Shown here: one piece after another, positions 34,228 through 43,958 of the stretch | Position numbering within the stretch: the first letter of the stretch is position 1 | How the letters are laid out: each line of letters starts with the position of its first letter | Assembly (NCBI RefSeq): GCF_014268505.2 | Contig: NZ_JABWQP020000004.1 | Span: forward strand, 330,262-394,261 | Length of the DNA stretch: 64,000 bases | Source of the DNA: Pseudomonas khorasanensis | Lineage (GTDB): Bacteria > Pseudomonadota > Gammaproteobacteria > Pseudomonadales > Pseudomonadaceae | Reading direction: 5' to 3' | Program-made: the position numbers and the translations under genes | Notes under the pieces: generated by a model | The model's database searches: none | What the model was told of the DNA's origin: nothing | What the model saw: only the letters and a program-made list of their open reading frames with translations

Positions 34228-35436
34228 GTGACCACTGCGCGCAATACTCACCTGATCGTAACCGCCCGCTTGATCTCCGATTTCGGCGCCTTCCTCAATA
34301 TGGTCGCGCTGGCCACGTATGTTTATCTTTTAAGCAACAGCGCCATGAGCGTCGGCATCTTTCTCGCCAGTCGTGTCGGTGGCGGGATTTTCGCCAGCCT
34401 GATCGGCACACGGTTCTACCGGCGCTGGCAGGGGCGCACGCCGCTGATCGCTTTTGACCTGTTGCGCGCCACCCTGCTGGGGCTATTGCTCATCACGCCC
34501 GCCAGTCAGCAGGCATGGCTGTTGCCGGTGATTGCCTTCGGGCTCGGTCTGGGTAATTCGATGTTTGCCATCGGCCTCAACAGCCAGTTGCCGCGCTTGA
34601 TCGAGCCGGCGCAGTTGCTCAAGGCTAACGCCTGGATCACTTCGGCCTCTTCAGCGGCAATGGTCGGCGGCAGTCTGGTGTCGGGATTACTGGTGGCCGC
34701 TTTTGGTTTCGAAACGGTCTTCGCCCTGAATGCCTTCACCTATCTGCTGGCGGCGCTGCTTATCGTGCCGTTGCGCTTTGAAAAGACTGACATCAACCAG
34801 CAACCGGAACGCGGCGAATGGGTCGCGCTCAGGCAGGGCTTGCGTTCGGCGCCAGTGGTGGCGGCGATGCTTGCGGTGACGATGGCCGACACCTTGGGCA
34901 GTGCCGCACACAACGTCGGGTTTCCGATCATCTCGAAACTGCTCACGCCGCAAGCGGCAAGCACAACGCTGGGCCTGGCCCTTGCGGTATGGGCCTGCGG
35001 CAAACTGCTCGGCGCGCGCATCGCCAGCGGCCTCAAGGGTTCGGAAAATAGCCATCTGGAGCGCCGGTTTTTCTTTGGCGTGGCGCTGATGTCGTGCGGT
35101 TTCATCCTGATGTTCCAGCAACACAGCCTCTACGGTCTGCTGCTGTTTGCACTGCCGGCCGGGCTCGGCGACGGGGTGTCCGAAGTCAGCCTGATGTCAC
35201 GTCTGCAACGCGAACCCGAGGCGCTGCGTCTGCCGATCTTCAGCGTTTTGACGCTGCTGCAGATGACCGGTTTCGGCATCGGCATGCTCATCGCCGCGCC
35301 GTTCTATACCTGGTGGGCGCCGGGTGCCGTGGTCATGCTGTTTCACGGCATTCCCCTCGGCACCTTGTGCGTGGTGAGGCTGTTGGCGTTCAAGCGCGGG
35401 CGGGTTGCGCGCAACAGCCCGACGCCAGTTCCTTGA
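34228..35436 (+). CDS. MFS transporter (MFS_3-type exporter)
   Basis: 402 residues with about 12 hydrophobic segments. It begins TARLISDFGAFLNMVALATYVYLLSNSAMSVGIFLASRVGGGIFASLIG, where the D and the loop after TM2 fit the MFS exporter group related to enterobactin exporter EntS. GTG 34228 is the start: AAGGA lies 6 bases upstream, and earlier in-frame sequence runs through repeat DNA. Its last 47 bases overlap the convergent cueR. Substrate unknown. Confidence 0.82.
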   Translation: MTTARNTHLIVTARLISDFGAFLNMVALATYVYLLSNSAMSVGIFLASRVGGGIFASLIGTRFYRRWQGRTPLIAFDLLRATLLGLLLITPASQQAWLLPVIAFGLGLGNSMFAIGLNSQLPRLIEPAQLLKANAWITSASSAAMVGGSLVSGLLVAAFGFETVFALNAFTYLLAALLIVPLRFEKTDINQQPERGEWVALRQGLRSAPVVAAMLAVTMADTLGSAAHNVGFPIISKLLTPQAASTTLGLALAVWACGKLLGARIASGLKGSENSHLERRFFFGVALMSCGFILMFQQHSLYGLLLFALPAGLGDGVSEVSLMSRLQREPEALRLPIFSVLTLLQMTGFGIGMLIAAPFYTWWAPGAVVMLFHGIPLGTLCVVRLLAFKRGRVARNSPTPVP

Positions 35437-35803
35437 GGATCGGGCAGTCCGGGCGATGGTCGCCGCTGCAGTGCTCGACCAGGTCCTGAAGGGTGTCGCG
35501 TAACTCGCCCAGCTCGCGAATCTTCTGGTTCAGCTCGTCGATGTGCTGCCGTGCCAGTGCTTTCACATCGGCGCTCGCGCGTTGGCGATCCTGCCAGAGG
35601 GTCAGCAGCTTGCCGACTTCTTCCAGAGAAAAGCCCAGATCCCGCGAGCGCTTGATAAACGCCAGGGTGTGCAGGTCGTCGCTACCGTACACCCGGTAAC
35701 CGCTGTCGGTGCGATGGGCTGCCTTGAGCAAACCGATCGACTCGTAATAACGGATCATTTTTGCGCTCAGGCCACTCTGCCGGGCCGCTTCGCCGATGTT
35801 CAT
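35390..35803 (-). CDS. cueR: CueR, MerR-family copper-sensing activator
   Basis: 137 residues. N-terminal winged HTH ([26 protein letters not shown]), long dimerisation helix, and the metal loop with Cys 112 and Cys 120 ([10 protein letters not shown]), the two Cu(I) ligands of CueR, plus a C-terminal CC pair (130-131). It activates copA and copZ by distorting promoters with 19-bp spacers. ATG 35803 overlaps the copA stop (ATGA), so cueR is the second gene of the copA operon and is autoregulated through it. It overlaps the MFS gene tail-to-tail. Confidence 0.92.
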   Translation of the reverse strand: MNIGEAARQSGLSAKMIRYYESIGLLKAAHRTDSGYRVYGSDDLHTLAFIKRSRDLGFSLEEVGKLLTLWQDRQRASADVKALARQHIDELNQKIRELGELRDTLQDLVEHCSGDHRPDCPILKELASGCCAQPARA

Positions 35804-38193
35804 CGGTGTTCCTCCAGGTCCTTGGGTTTCCAGGTTTTCAACAGTAGCGCATTGCTCACCACGCTGACGCTCGAGAGCGCCATTGCCGCACCGGCCAGCA
35901 CCGGGTTGAGGAAGCCAAACACCGCCAGCGGAATGCCGATCAGGTTGTAGACGAACGCCCAGAACAGGTTCTGGCGGATCTTCGCGTAGGTCTTGCGGCT
36001 GATCTCCAGCGCCGCCGGCACCAGTCGTGGATCGCCGCGCATCAGCGTGATGCCGGCGGCGTGCATGGCCACGTCGGTGCCACCGCCCATGGCGATGCCA
36101 ATGTCTGCGGCGGCGAGGGCCGGGGCGTCGTTGATGCCATCGCCGACCATGGCGACCACGCCGGTTTTCTTGAGCTCGGCCACGGTCGCGGCTTTGTCGG
36201 CCGGCAGCACTTCTGCGTGGACATTGTCGATGCCCAGCGCCTCGGCCACTACACGTGCGCTGCCACGGTTGTCCCCAGTCAGCAGGTGGCTGTGGATACC
36301 CCGGGCGGCCAGTTGTTGCACCGCTTGCAGTGCACCGGGTTTCAGCGTGTCTCCAAAGGCAAACAAACCCAGCACTTTTGGCTCGGGGCTTTGTTCGATT
36401 AACCATGACAGCGTGCGGCCTTCGCTTTCCCAGGCTGCGGCGGACTCAGCCAGGTCACCGGCATTCAAGCCGCTTTCATCGAGCATCCGTCGATTGCCCA
36501 GCGCCAGACGCCGGCCGTCAAGCGTGCCGGCAATGCCACGACCGGTCAGCGACTGGCTGTCGCTGACGTTGGGCACGTTCAAGCTTCGTTCGGCCGCTGC
36601 GTCCAGCACGGCTTTGGCCAGCGGGTGTTCACTGCCGCGTTGCAGCGCACCGGCGAGCGTCAGCAGGTTGTCCTGGTCACCATCGACCGCACTGAAGTGG
36701 GCAATACGCGGCGTGCCCGACGTCAGCGTTCCGGTCTTGTCGAACACCACGCTGCTGACTTCATGGGCACGTTCCAGTGCTTCGGCGTCCTTGATCAGAA
36801 TGCCGTGGCGCGCCGCGACGCCGGTCCCGGCCATGATCGCGGTCGGGGTGGCGAGGCCGAGGGCGCATGGGCAGGCGATCACCAGAACGGCGACGGCGTT
36901 GATCAATGCGATTTCCAGCGAAGCGCCATACAGCCACCAGCCAATCAGCGTCGCCAGGGCAATCAGCAACACGGTCGGGACAAAGATCTGGCTGACCTTA
37001 TCCACCAGTTTCTGAATCGGCGCTTTCGCCGCCTGCGCGTCCTCCACCAGACGGATGATCCGCGCGAGCACGGTTTCGGCGCCCAGCGCCTGCGTACGCA
37101 CCAGCAAGCGTCCTTCGCCATTGATGGCGCCGCCGGTGACTTTGTCGCCCGGTTGTTTGGGCACTGGCAGGCTCTCGCCGCTGATCAGCGCTTCGTCGGC
37201 ATGGCTCTGGCCTTCGACGACTTCGCCATCGACCGGGAAGCGTTCGCCGGGTTTGACCAACACCAGATCATTGAGGCGCAGCGCGCTGATCGCAACGTCT
37301 TGCTCATGGCCGTCGATAACCTGAATCGCGCGCTCCGGCCGCAACGCTTCCAGCGCGCGAATGGCGCTGGCGGTCTGGCGTTTGGCGCGGCTCTCCAGAT
37401 ATTTGCCGAGCAACACCAACGCGATGACCACTGCGGAGGCTTCGAAGTACAGATGGGGCATGCGTCCGGCGGCGGTGGCCCATTCGTACAGACTCAAGCC
37501 GTATCCGGCACTGGTGCCGAGAGCGACGAGCAGGTCCATGTTGCCGGCCCCGGCGCGCACGGCTTTCCATGCCGCCACATAAAAGCGTGCGCCGAAGATG
37601 AATTGCACGGGCGTGGCGAGGGCGAATTGCGCCCAGGCGGGGAGCATCCAGTGAATGCCGAACGGCTGCAGCAGCATCGGCAATACCAGCGGCAGGGCAA
37701 GTGCAATTGCGCAGATCAGCGCCCAGCGTTCGCGTTGCAGGCGTTTTTGCTGATCGTTTGATTGTGGCCGTTCGGCTTGCCAGACGCTGGCGGAATAACC
37801 GGCCTTGCTCACCGCATCAAGCAGGTTTTGCGCATCGACCTGACCGAGCAACTCGATATGCGCACGTTCATTGGCGAGATTGACGCTGACGCTGTTCACA
37901 CCGGGGACTTTGTTCAGGGCGCGCTCGACGCGGCCGACGCAGGAAGCGCAGGTCATGCCGTCGATGCTCAATTCGAGGGTTTGCCGGGGCACGCTGTAAC
38001 CGGCGCGCTCAACAGCCTCCATCAACGCTGGCAAACTGTCGCCGGGTGCCTCTACCCGAGCCTGCTCGGTGGCGAGGTTGACGCTGACGGCGCGGGCGCC
38101 GCTGACTTTGCTCAAGGCTCGCTCGACACGCCCCGCACAACTGGCGCAGGTCATGCCGGCAATCGGCAGATCGAACGTGATGGATTCGGACAT
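35800..38193 (-). CDS. copA: CopA, Cu(I)-exporting P1B-type ATPase
   Basis: 797-residue inner-membrane ATPase that pumps Cu(I) to the periplasm. Two N-terminal heavy-metal domains carry MTCASC (Cys 16/19 and 82/85). Then eight TM segments with the CPC motif ([15 protein letters not shown]), the phosphorylation motif DKTGTLTSG, and hinge [19 protein letters not shown] is the P1B His-Pro signature. Expressed from a CueR-type promoter just upstream; cueR follows. Confidence 0.96.
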   Translation of the reverse strand: MSESITFDLPIAGMTCASCAGRVERALSKVSGARAVSVNLATEQARVEAPGDSLPALMEAVERAGYSVPRQTLELSIDGMTCASCVGRVERALNKVPGVNSVSVNLANERAHIELLGQVDAQNLLDAVSKAGYSASVWQAERPQSNDQQKRLQRERWALICAIALALPLVLPMLLQPFGIHWMLPAWAQFALATPVQFIFGARFYVAAWKAVRAGAGNMDLLVALGTSAGYGLSLYEWATAAGRMPHLYFEASAVVIALVLLGKYLESRAKRQTASAIRALEALRPERAIQVIDGHEQDVAISALRLNDLVLVKPGERFPVDGEVVEGQSHADEALISGESLPVPKQPGDKVTGGAINGEGRLLVRTQALGAETVLARIIRLVEDAQAAKAPIQKLVDKVSQIFVPTVLLIALATLIGWWLYGASLEIALINAVAVLVIACPCALGLATPTAIMAGTGVAARHGILIKDAEALERAHEVSSVVFDKTGTLTSGTPRIAHFSAVDGDQDNLLTLAGALQRGSEHPLAKAVLDAAAERSLNVPNVSDSQSLTGRGIAGTLDGRRLALGNRRMLDESGLNAGDLAESAAAWESEGRTLSWLIEQSPEPKVLGLFAFGDTLKPGALQAVQQLAARGIHSHLLTGDNRGSARVVAEALGIDNVHAEVLPADKAATVAELKKTGVVAMVGDGINDAPALAAADIGIAMGGGTDVAMHAAGITLMRGDPRLVPAALEISRKTYAKIRQNLFWAFVYNLIGIPLAVFGFLNPVLAGAAMALSSVSVVSNALLLKTWKPKDLEEHR

Positions 38194-38230
38194 GGGGCGC
38201 GCTCCCTGTAGTAGATGTCTACAAGGATCA

Positions 38231-38254
38231 ACCTTGCCATGCGGGCAAGGTCAA
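38231..38254 (-). promoter_or_regulatory. CueR operator/promoter for copA-cueR
   Basis: On the minus strand TTGACC overlaps the perfect dyad ACCTTGCC-CGCAT-GGCAAGGT (38251-38231). This is the arrangement of CueR promoters, with a long spacer between -35 and -10. It ends 38 bases before the copA start. Confidence 0.88.
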
Positions 38255-38274
38255 GCACCAGTTTGCGGTCAGAT

Positions 38275-38375
38275 CGTTCCCACGCTCCGCGTGGGAATGC
38301 AGCCATGGACGCTCCGCGTCCCGAGCGTGACGCTTCGCGTCACAGGAGGCATTCCCTCGCAGAGCGTGAGAACGA
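38275..38375. repeat. Complex REP-like repeat of the GTTCCCACGCTCCGC type
   Basis: CGTTCCCACGCTCCGCGTGG, then further CTCCGCGTC and GCTTCGCGTCA palindromes, ending with the inverted GCAGAGCGTGAGAACG. A different repeat family from the GAGCCTGCTCGC REPs. It lies between the copA promoter and the neighbouring gene. Confidence 0.8.
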
Positions 38376-38383
38376 TTTGGGGC

Positions 38384-38767
38384 TCAATAACCCAGGCCGG
38401 CCGGCTTGAGGTACGCACCTTCAGCATTCATCGCCAACCGGAACTTCAGCACATCGCCGGCATGCAGCACGACTTCCTGCGAGCCCGGCGCCAGCATGCC
38501 GGGACTGCAGCCCGGCGCCTGGCCCGGCAGCAGTTTCAAGCGCAGCGAAACCTTGCCCGGTGGCAGGTTGAATGAAGTGCTCTGCTCCTGAAACAGGCGC
38601 GCCGAGAGCTGATCCTGAATGTAGACACCGATCTCGCACGAGGTCGCCACTTCCAGGCGCTCGCGGGAAATGATCAGTACTGCGTAATCCTCGCCGGCAG
38701 CTTGCACCTGAGGGATGGCGGCAAACAGGCTGAGGAAGCCAAACAGGCTGAAAGCTGACCAGCGCAT
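38384..38767 (-). CDS. Small secreted/periplasmic protein, unknown
   Basis: 127 residues with a signal peptide (MRWSAFSLFGFLSLFAAIPQVQA). The mature part is mostly beta by composition (DYAVLIISRERLEVATSCEIGVYI... LPPGKVSLRLKLLPG... VLHAGDVLKFRLAM) with two Cys. ATG 38767 has CAGGAG upstream. It lies between two CueR-controlled genes but has no CueR dyad of its own. No family recognised. Confidence 0.68.
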   Translation of the reverse strand: MRWSAFSLFGFLSLFAAIPQVQAAGEDYAVLIISRERLEVATSCEIGVYIQDQLSARLFQEQSTSFNLPPGKVSLRLKLLPGQAPGCSPGMLAPGSQEVVLHAGDVLKFRLAMNAEGAYLKPAGLGY

Positions 38768-38854
38768 GGCTGAATCTCCTGAATTCGAGTCATTGATGTA
38801 CGCAGCTTGGCCGAGCGCGGCGCTGATTGCCAGCCCGGCAGTGTTGCGCAGAAC

Positions 38855-38885
38855 TTGACCTTGCCATCGTGGCAACCTTGACACT
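38855..38885 (+). promoter_or_regulatory. CueR operator/promoter for copZ
   Basis: TTGACC (38855-38860) and the dyad ACCTTGCC-ATCGT-GGCAACCT, two mismatches from perfect on the right half. A -10-like GACACT lies 19 bases after the -35. copZ starts 30 bases further on. Confidence 0.75.
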
Positions 38886-38915
38886 GCTGGCAATCTCACT
38901 CAAAGGAGTCTTCCC

Positions 38916-39113
38916 ATGCAAGTGTTCAACGTTCAAGGCATGTCCTGCGGTCACTGCGTCAAAGCCATTACCCAGGCGGTGCAGGCCATGGATCCGGCGG
39001 CCAGTGTGCGCGTCGATCTGGCCAGCAAGGAGGTTGGTGTCGAAAGCGGGCTGAGTGCCGATCAGGTCATCGAAGCCATTCGCGAAGAAGGTTATGAAGT
39101 GAAGCTCGTCTGA
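38916..39113 (+). CDS. copZ: CopZ, copper chaperone
   Basis: 65-residue single heavy-metal-associated domain. Cu(I) is bound by the two Cys of GMSCGHC (Cys 11 and 14). Delivers Cu(I) to the HMA domains of CopA. Strong AAAGGAG before the ATG. Confidence 0.93.
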   Translation: MQVFNVQGMSCGHCVKAITQAVQAMDPAASVRVDLASKEVGVESGLSADQVIEAIREEGYEVKLV

Positions 39114-39200
39114 AACTGATCGTTAGCGAGCTATCGGAATGTTCAAGGCGTCCGGGCGCGGCTAGACTGTCGGGCTGCAACTTGCCCACCTGGATGCCTG

Positions 39201-40397
39201 ATGAATTTTCGTACCATTCTGATACTCGGCGCCTTGAGCGCCTTCGGTCCGCTGGCGATCGACTTCTATTTACCCGCGTTTCCATCCATGGCGCTGGCGT
39301 TCGGTACCGATGAGCAGCATGTACAGCTGACGCTGGCGGCTTACTTCCTCGGCCTGTCGCTGGGTCAACTGGCCTACGGCCCCATTGCCGACCGTTTCGG
39401 GCGACGGATTCCGCTGCTCAGCGGCGTCGGCCTGTTCACCCTGGCGTCCTTGGCCTGCGCCTACGCGCCCAATCTGGAATGGCTGATTGGCGCACGTTTC
39501 GTCCAGGCGCTGGGTGGCTGCGCAGGCATGGTCATTTCCCGTGCCGTGGTCAGCGACAAGTGCGACGCGGTGGGGTCGGCGAAAGTCTTTTCCCAGCTGA
39601 TGCTGGTGATGGGCCTGGCACCGATTCTGGCGCCGATGCTTGGTGGTCTGCTGGTCAACACCACCGGTTGGCAATCGATCTTTCTGGTGCTGACCGGATT
39701 CAGCGCGCTGGCGGGTCTGGCGGTGGCGCTCGGTCTGCCGGAAAGCATGCCGGCAACTATGCCGCGCCAGCCTTTGTCCGGTGCACTGCGTCAGTACACG
39801 CGGCTGGTCAAGGATTCTGTCTACCTCGGTCATGCCTTGACCGGCGGCATCGCCATCGCCGGGATGTTCGCCTACATCGCCGGTTCACCGTTTGTGTTCA
39901 TCAAGCTTTACGGCGTACCGGCCGAACATTTTGGCTGGCTGTTCGGCACCAACGCGGCGGGCTTTATTCTGGTCGCGCAGGTCAATGCGCGCCTGCTCGC
40001 CAAGCGTGGCCCTGCGTTTTTGCTGGTGCGTGCGGTGTGGGTGTATTTCCTGGCGGGGCTGACGCTGCTGGCGGTCGGCGCGATGCGTCCTGAAGCGTTG
40101 TGGCCGTTGCTGATTCCTTTGTTCATTTGCATCGCCAGCCTTGGTTGCATCATTCCCAATGCGTCGGCCTGTGCGATGAACGGCCAGGGCGCGCGGGCCG
40201 GCAGCGCATCGGCAATGCTCGGGTGCCTGCAATTCAGCATCGCCGCTGGTGCAGCGGCGTTGGTGGGGGTTTTGCACGACGGCAGCGCCGTGCCGATGGC
40301 GTTGGTCATCAGCCTGTGCGGGTTGCTGGTGGTAAGCGTCGCGCTGCTCACCCGGCGCTTGCAGAACGCCCGGGCGCTGGCGCAAGCCCCAGGTTGA
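39201..40397 (+). CDS. Bcr/CflA family multidrug MFS exporter
   Basis: 398 residues, 12 TM segments. The start LILGALSAFGPLAIDFYLPAFPSMA is the Bcr/CflA signature (D and P in TM1), followed by the MFS loop GQLAYGPIADRFGRR. Drug:H+ antiporter of the inner membrane, related to the bicyclomycin exporter. RBS is weak (GGATGCCTG). The gene ends at a 10-bp inverted repeat (AGCCAGCAGC-GC-GCTGCTGGCT, 40406-40427) that overlaps the end of the next gene. Confidence 0.92.
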   Translation: MNFRTILILGALSAFGPLAIDFYLPAFPSMALAFGTDEQHVQLTLAAYFLGLSLGQLAYGPIADRFGRRIPLLSGVGLFTLASLACAYAPNLEWLIGARFVQALGGCAGMVISRAVVSDKCDAVGSAKVFSQLMLVMGLAPILAPMLGGLLVNTTGWQSIFLVLTGFSALAGLAVALGLPESMPATMPRQPLSGALRQYTRLVKDSVYLGHALTGGIAIAGMFAYIAGSPFVFIKLYGVPAEHFGWLFGTNAAGFILVAQVNARLLAKRGPAFLLVRAVWVYFLAGLTLLAVGAMRPEALWPLLIPLFICIASLGCIIPNASACAMNGQGARAGSASAMLGCLQFSIAAGAAALVGVLHDGSAVPMALVISLCGLLVVSVALLTRRLQNARALAQAPG

Positions 40398-40403
40398 AGA
40401 ACG

Positions 40404-40577
40404 TCAGCCAGCAGCGCGCTGCTGGCTGAGTTCGGGGATTCGATGGGGTGCGCAAAGTCGCGCTTCGAGGGTGCGAGTGAAGGCCAGAGCCTCGGCTTCG
40501 CTGCGAAAAGTTACGACGTGCTGATCCAGGCGAACCTGCCATTGGGACCTTGCCACTTCTTTTATCAGGATCTTCAT
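40404..40577 (-). CDS. Small hypothetical protein
   Basis: 57 residues: MKILIKEVARSQWQVRLDQ, then FRSEAEALAFTRTLEARL. The beta-strand/turn/helix pattern resembles short DUF2188-like or Arc-sized proteins, but I do not assign a family. ATG 40577 has GGGAGG at good distance, which makes it a likely real gene. The last codons are encoded by the palindrome at 40406-40427. Confidence 0.62.
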   Translation of the reverse strand: MKILIKEVARSQWQVRLDQHVVTFRSEAEALAFTRTLEARLCAPHRIPELSQQRAAG

Positions 40578-40676
40578 TGCTGACCTCCCTTGTGTAAAAG
40601 ATGTATCGCAGAGGCTTCGATTGTAGACCTCAATACGCGTGCAATTGTGACAACGGGCAGGCAACTGACTGACGGC

Positions 40677-40727
40677 AAAAACCTCGCCGCCGCTCTGGCA
40701 TAAGCAGCGGCTGCGAGGTTTTATTTT
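40677..40727 (-). terminator. Terminator behind the oxidoreductase gene
   Basis: Stem AACCTCGC/GCGAGGTT with an inner CCGCT/AGCGG pair; T-runs on both strands (AAAAACC to the left, GGTTTTATTTTT to the right), so it may work in both directions. The minus-strand gene ends at its edge. Confidence 0.75.
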
Positions 40728-41740
40728 TAGAAACCTTCTAAAACAATTTTTCCCTTGGCCTTGCCGCTCTCCAGCAACTCATGGGCGCGACGCAGGTTGG
40801 CCGCATTGATCGTGCCGAAGTGCTCGCCCACGGTGGTCTTCAAGGTGCCGGCATCGATCAGTTGCGCGACGCGGTTTAGCAGCTTGTGCTGCTCGATCAT
40901 GTCGGGTGTTTCGAACAGCGAGCGGGTGTACATGAACTCCCAGTGCAGCGACAGGCTCTTGCGCTTGAGCAGGCCGATGTCGAGCGACTTCGGATCGTCG
41001 ATCAGCGCCAGTCTGCCTTGCGGCACCAGAGCTTCGACCAATTGCGGCAGATGCTGATCGGTCTGGGTCAGGCTGGCGACGTGGGTCACGTGTTCAATGC
41101 CGGCGCGTTTCAATTCTTCGCTCAACGGCTGGCTGTGGTCGATGACCAGGTCGGCGCCGAGTTCGCTGACCCAGTCACGGGTCTGCTCGCGGGAGGCGGT
41201 ACCGATCACCTTCAACCCCGTCAGTTGCTTGGCCAATTGCGTGAGAATCGAACCCACGCCGCCCGCTGCGCCGACGATCAGCAGGCTTTGACCTTCGTCG
41301 GTACTGCCTTCACGAACTTGCAGGCGTTCAAAGAGCAGTTCCCACGCGGTGATGGCGGTCAGCGGCAGGGCGGCGGCGTCGGAAAAACTCAGGGTCCTGG
41401 GCATATGGCCGACGATTCGCTCGTCGACAACATGCAACTCGCTGTTGCCGCCCGCCCGGGCAATCGAGCCGGCATAGAAGACCTTGTCGCCAGCCTTGAA
41501 CAGCGTGACGTCGCTGCCAACCGCCTTGACCACACCCGCGACGTCCCAGCCCAGCACCTTCGCCGCGCCGTTTTCCGGCGCCACGTTCTGCCGGACTTTG
41601 GTATCGACCGGATTGACCGAGATGGCTTTGACTTCCACCAACAGGTCACGGGGGCCGGCGACCGGTTCAGGCAGCTCGATGTCTTGCAGGGACTTGGGGT
41701 CGCTGATTGGCAGGGAAGCGTAATAGGCGATGGCTTTCAT
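40727..41740 (-). CDS. Zinc-type alcohol dehydrogenase / quinone oxidoreductase family (MDR)
   Basis: 337-residue medium-chain dehydrogenase/reductase. N-terminal GroES-like domain (VEVKAISVNPVDTKVRQ, VLGWDVAGVV), NADPH-binding loop GAAGGVGSILTQLAKQL. The structural and catalytic zinc cysteines are missing, which fits the zinc-independent quinone-oxidoreductase group. Divergent from a LysR gene that probably controls it. Confidence 0.86.
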   Translation of the reverse strand: MKAIAYYASLPISDPKSLQDIELPEPVAGPRDLLVEVKAISVNPVDTKVRQNVAPENGAAKVLGWDVAGVVKAVGSDVTLFKAGDKVFYAGSIARAGGNSELHVVDERIVGHMPRTLSFSDAAALPLTAITAWELLFERLQVREGSTDEGQSLLIVGAAGGVGSILTQLAKQLTGLKVIGTASREQTRDWVSELGADLVIDHSQPLSEELKRAGIEHVTHVASLTQTDQHLPQLVEALVPQGRLALIDDPKSLDIGLLKRKSLSLHWEFMYTRSLFETPDMIEQHKLLNRVAQLIDAGTLKTTVGEHFGTINAANLRRAHELLESGKAKGKIVLEGF

Positions 41741-41933
41741 GGGTGTCTCCGTACAGTTATTGGAAGAAAGGATCAGGCATTCGCGCCAAGGCGTTTGGAA
41801 TCAAAGTGCTCGATGGCCTGGAAACGCAGGAAGTGCGCGCTGGCGGTGTGTGGACATGCACGAACTCCATAAAAACAGGGCTGATTCGATGGAACCCATC
41901 ATTGGCTATTTCTCTGCGCGATAAAACCAGCTA

Positions 41934-41949
41934 AAAGAGCAGTCTCTTT
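41934..41949. promoter_or_regulatory. Palindrome in the oxidoreductase/LysR divergent region
   Basis: AAAGAG-CAGT-CTCTTT, a perfect inverted repeat 30 bases before the LysR start. A candidate operator; binding is inference. Confidence 0.4.
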
Positions 41950-41978
41950 CAATATTTTTTTGATAATCGGTGCCTGAA

Positions 41979-42908
41979 ATGCTGCGTTTCGATGACTTGC
42001 AGTTGTTTGTCCGGGCGGCGGACCTGGGCAGTCTGTCGGCGGCGGCGCGGGTGATGGACATGTCTGCCGCCGTGGCCAGTGCGGCGTTGAAGCGCATTGA
42101 GCAGCAACTCGGCGCGCGTCTGCTGGCGCGTTCGACCCGCAGCCTGCGCCTGACCGCCGAGGGCGAAGGCTTTCTGGAATACGCTCGCGCCGCTTTGAGC
42201 CAGCTCGATGAAGGCCGACGTCTGCTCGCCAGCGGTCAGGATCAGGTCAGCGGGATTTTGCAGCTGTCGGCGCCCTCGGACTTCGGTCGCAACCTGCTGT
42301 TGCCGTGGCTCGACGCGTTTCAGCGCGAGCATCCGAAACTGACGGTGCGCCTGCTGCTGGGCGATCGCATTGCCGACCTGTTCCGGCAACCGGTGGACAT
42401 CGCCTTGCGCTATGGCGAACCGGAAGATTCCAGCCTGATCGCCTTGCCCATCGCGCCGCAGAACCGCCGCGTGTTGTGCGCCTCGCCCGACTATCTGGCG
42501 CGGCAAGGCGAGCCTCGTCAGCTCGAGCAACTGGCCCAGCACAACTGCCTTTTGTACATGCTCGGCAGCCGGGTTCATGACCACTGGAGTTTTCATGACG
42601 GCAAACGTGAAGTCAGCCTGACCGTCAGCGGCGACCGTTTCAGCGACGACGCCGATGTCGTTCGGTTATGGGCACTGGCCGGCGCCGGAATCGCCTATAA
42701 ATCCTGGCTCGACGTCGGCACCGATGTGCTGGCCGGGCGCCTGAAGGTGCTGATGCCAGAACTACTGTGCGAGCGCGCTCCGCTGAATCTGTTGTGCGCC
42801 CATCGCGCTCAATTGAGTAAGCCGGTAAACCTGCTGAGGGATATGCTCGCCAGCCGATGCGCTGAATTGGGTAGTCAATTTCCCGGTTTCCTGAAAGGTG
42901 ATCATTAG
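41979..42908 (+). CDS. LysR-family transcriptional regulator
   Basis: 309 residues. N-terminal HTH (FDDLQLFVRAADLGSLSAAARVMDMSAAVASAALKRIEQQLGARLLARSTRSLRLTAEG in pieces), then a periplasmic-binding-protein-like effector domain. ATG 41979 is used; a GTG three codons earlier (41970) also lacks a clear RBS. Divergent from the oxidoreductase, 238 bases apart, the usual arrangement for a LysR regulator and its target. Confidence 0.88.
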   Translation: MLRFDDLQLFVRAADLGSLSAAARVMDMSAAVASAALKRIEQQLGARLLARSTRSLRLTAEGEGFLEYARAALSQLDEGRRLLASGQDQVSGILQLSAPSDFGRNLLLPWLDAFQREHPKLTVRLLLGDRIADLFRQPVDIALRYGEPEDSSLIALPIAPQNRRVLCASPDYLARQGEPRQLEQLAQHNCLLYMLGSRVHDHWSFHDGKREVSLTVSGDRFSDDADVVRLWALAGAGIAYKSWLDVGTDVLAGRLKVLMPELLCERAPLNLLCAHRAQLSKPVNLLRDMLASRCAELGSQFPGFLKGDH

Positions 42909-43223
42909 TCGCGGGTAAATAGAGAAATTTCTGTCAGGAACAATCACCACCTTCGCAGGGCTAGGCGCAGGACGTCCGGCTTATCCCGCTTATACTAGCG
43001 CCCGCCTCATGCCTTCACGGATACCCGGCGCTCAGACGCCGTAATGCGTTGCCGGCTTTCGGTGACGGTTGCAACGTCTGCTGCCAGGTTCTATGCCGGA
43101 GCAGCTTGTATCGGTGGCTTGCCTTGCCCCGATTCAGGGCGATTTTCGCGTGTTGGCCGATGGCCGATTTACGGCCAAGATGTCTCCGAGCGGTAGACGA
43201 TACGATTCAACAGGAGTGAACAT
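42909..43223. other. Non-coding leader region before the ArsR-type gene
   Basis: 315 bases. A good -10 TATACT is at 42991-42996. If transcription starts just after it, the mRNA has a leader of about 220 bases. Two hairpins lie in it: CGTTGC/GCAACG (43047-43052 with 43071-43076) and TTGGCCG/CGGCCAA (43153-43159 with 43172-43178). No convincing small gene seen. Confidence 0.45.
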
Positions 43224-43958
43224 ATGGAACATGCACCTTGCATCAGCCAGATCGCTACATTGCTGGCCGACCCCAAGCGCAGCGCGATGATGTGGGCGTT
43301 GATGGATGGTTCGGCCCGGCAAGCCGAAGAGTTGGCGCTATTGGCCGGGCTTTCGCCGTCGTCGGCCAGTGCTCATCTGGGGCGGCTGTCCGCGGGTGGT
43401 TTGTTGAATGTCGAAATTCGTGGCCGTAAACGTTTCTTTCGTCTGGCGGCACCGGAAGTCGGCGCCGCGATCGAGGCTCTGGCCAGTGCCACCATTGCCA
43501 GTGCGCCACTGCAAGTTCCGGCGGCGCTAAAACGCACCACGCCCTTGGTCAGGCCGCAGGCCGCGCCGTCTTCGCTGCTGCGCGCACGGTTCTGCAACGA
43601 TCACCTGGGCGGAACACTGGCGGCCGACCTGTATCAACGCCTGCTTGATGCCGGCTGGATCGAACAGCTTGAGCAGCGCGTCGTGGTCACGCACAAGGGC
43701 TCCACGCAACTGGCCCGGCGCGGCGTGTTCATTCAGGCTTTGGCGCACCGTAACGTGGAGGTCGCCTGCGCCTGCCCGGACTGGAGCGAGCGACGTCCGC
43801 ACATGGGCGGCTCACTGGGTGCGGCACTGCTGCAACTGTTCATGCAGTCCGGCTGGCTGACGTTGCCCAACGATTCGCGGGCCTTGCAGTTGACGGCCAC
43901 CGGCCAGCGCGAAATCCATCGCTTTGCCAAGGAAACCGAGCTGGAAACAGCGTTCTAG
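43224..43958 (+). CDS. ArsR-type winged-helix regulator with C-terminal extension
   Basis: 244 residues, twice the usual ArsR length. Residues 1-95 form the ArsR HTH (CISQIATLLADPKRSAMMWALMDG, LAGLSPSSASAHLGRLSAGGLL, GRKRFFRLA). A second region of about 130 residues follows with RFCNDHLGGTLAADLYQRLLDAGWIE and CACPDWSERRPHMGGSLGAALLQLFMQSGWL. It has His and Cys residues (FCNDH, CACPDWSERRPH) that could sense a metal or redox state. AGGAG is 8 bases before the ATG. Target unknown. Confidence 0.8.
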   Translation: MEHAPCISQIATLLADPKRSAMMWALMDGSARQAEELALLAGLSPSSASAHLGRLSAGGLLNVEIRGRKRFFRLAAPEVGAAIEALASATIASAPLQVPAALKRTTPLVRPQAAPSSLLRARFCNDHLGGTLAADLYQRLLDAGWIEQLEQRVVVTHKGSTQLARRGVFIQALAHRNVEVACACPDWSERRPHMGGSLGAALLQLFMQSGWLTLPNDSRALQLTATGQREIHRFAKETELETAF

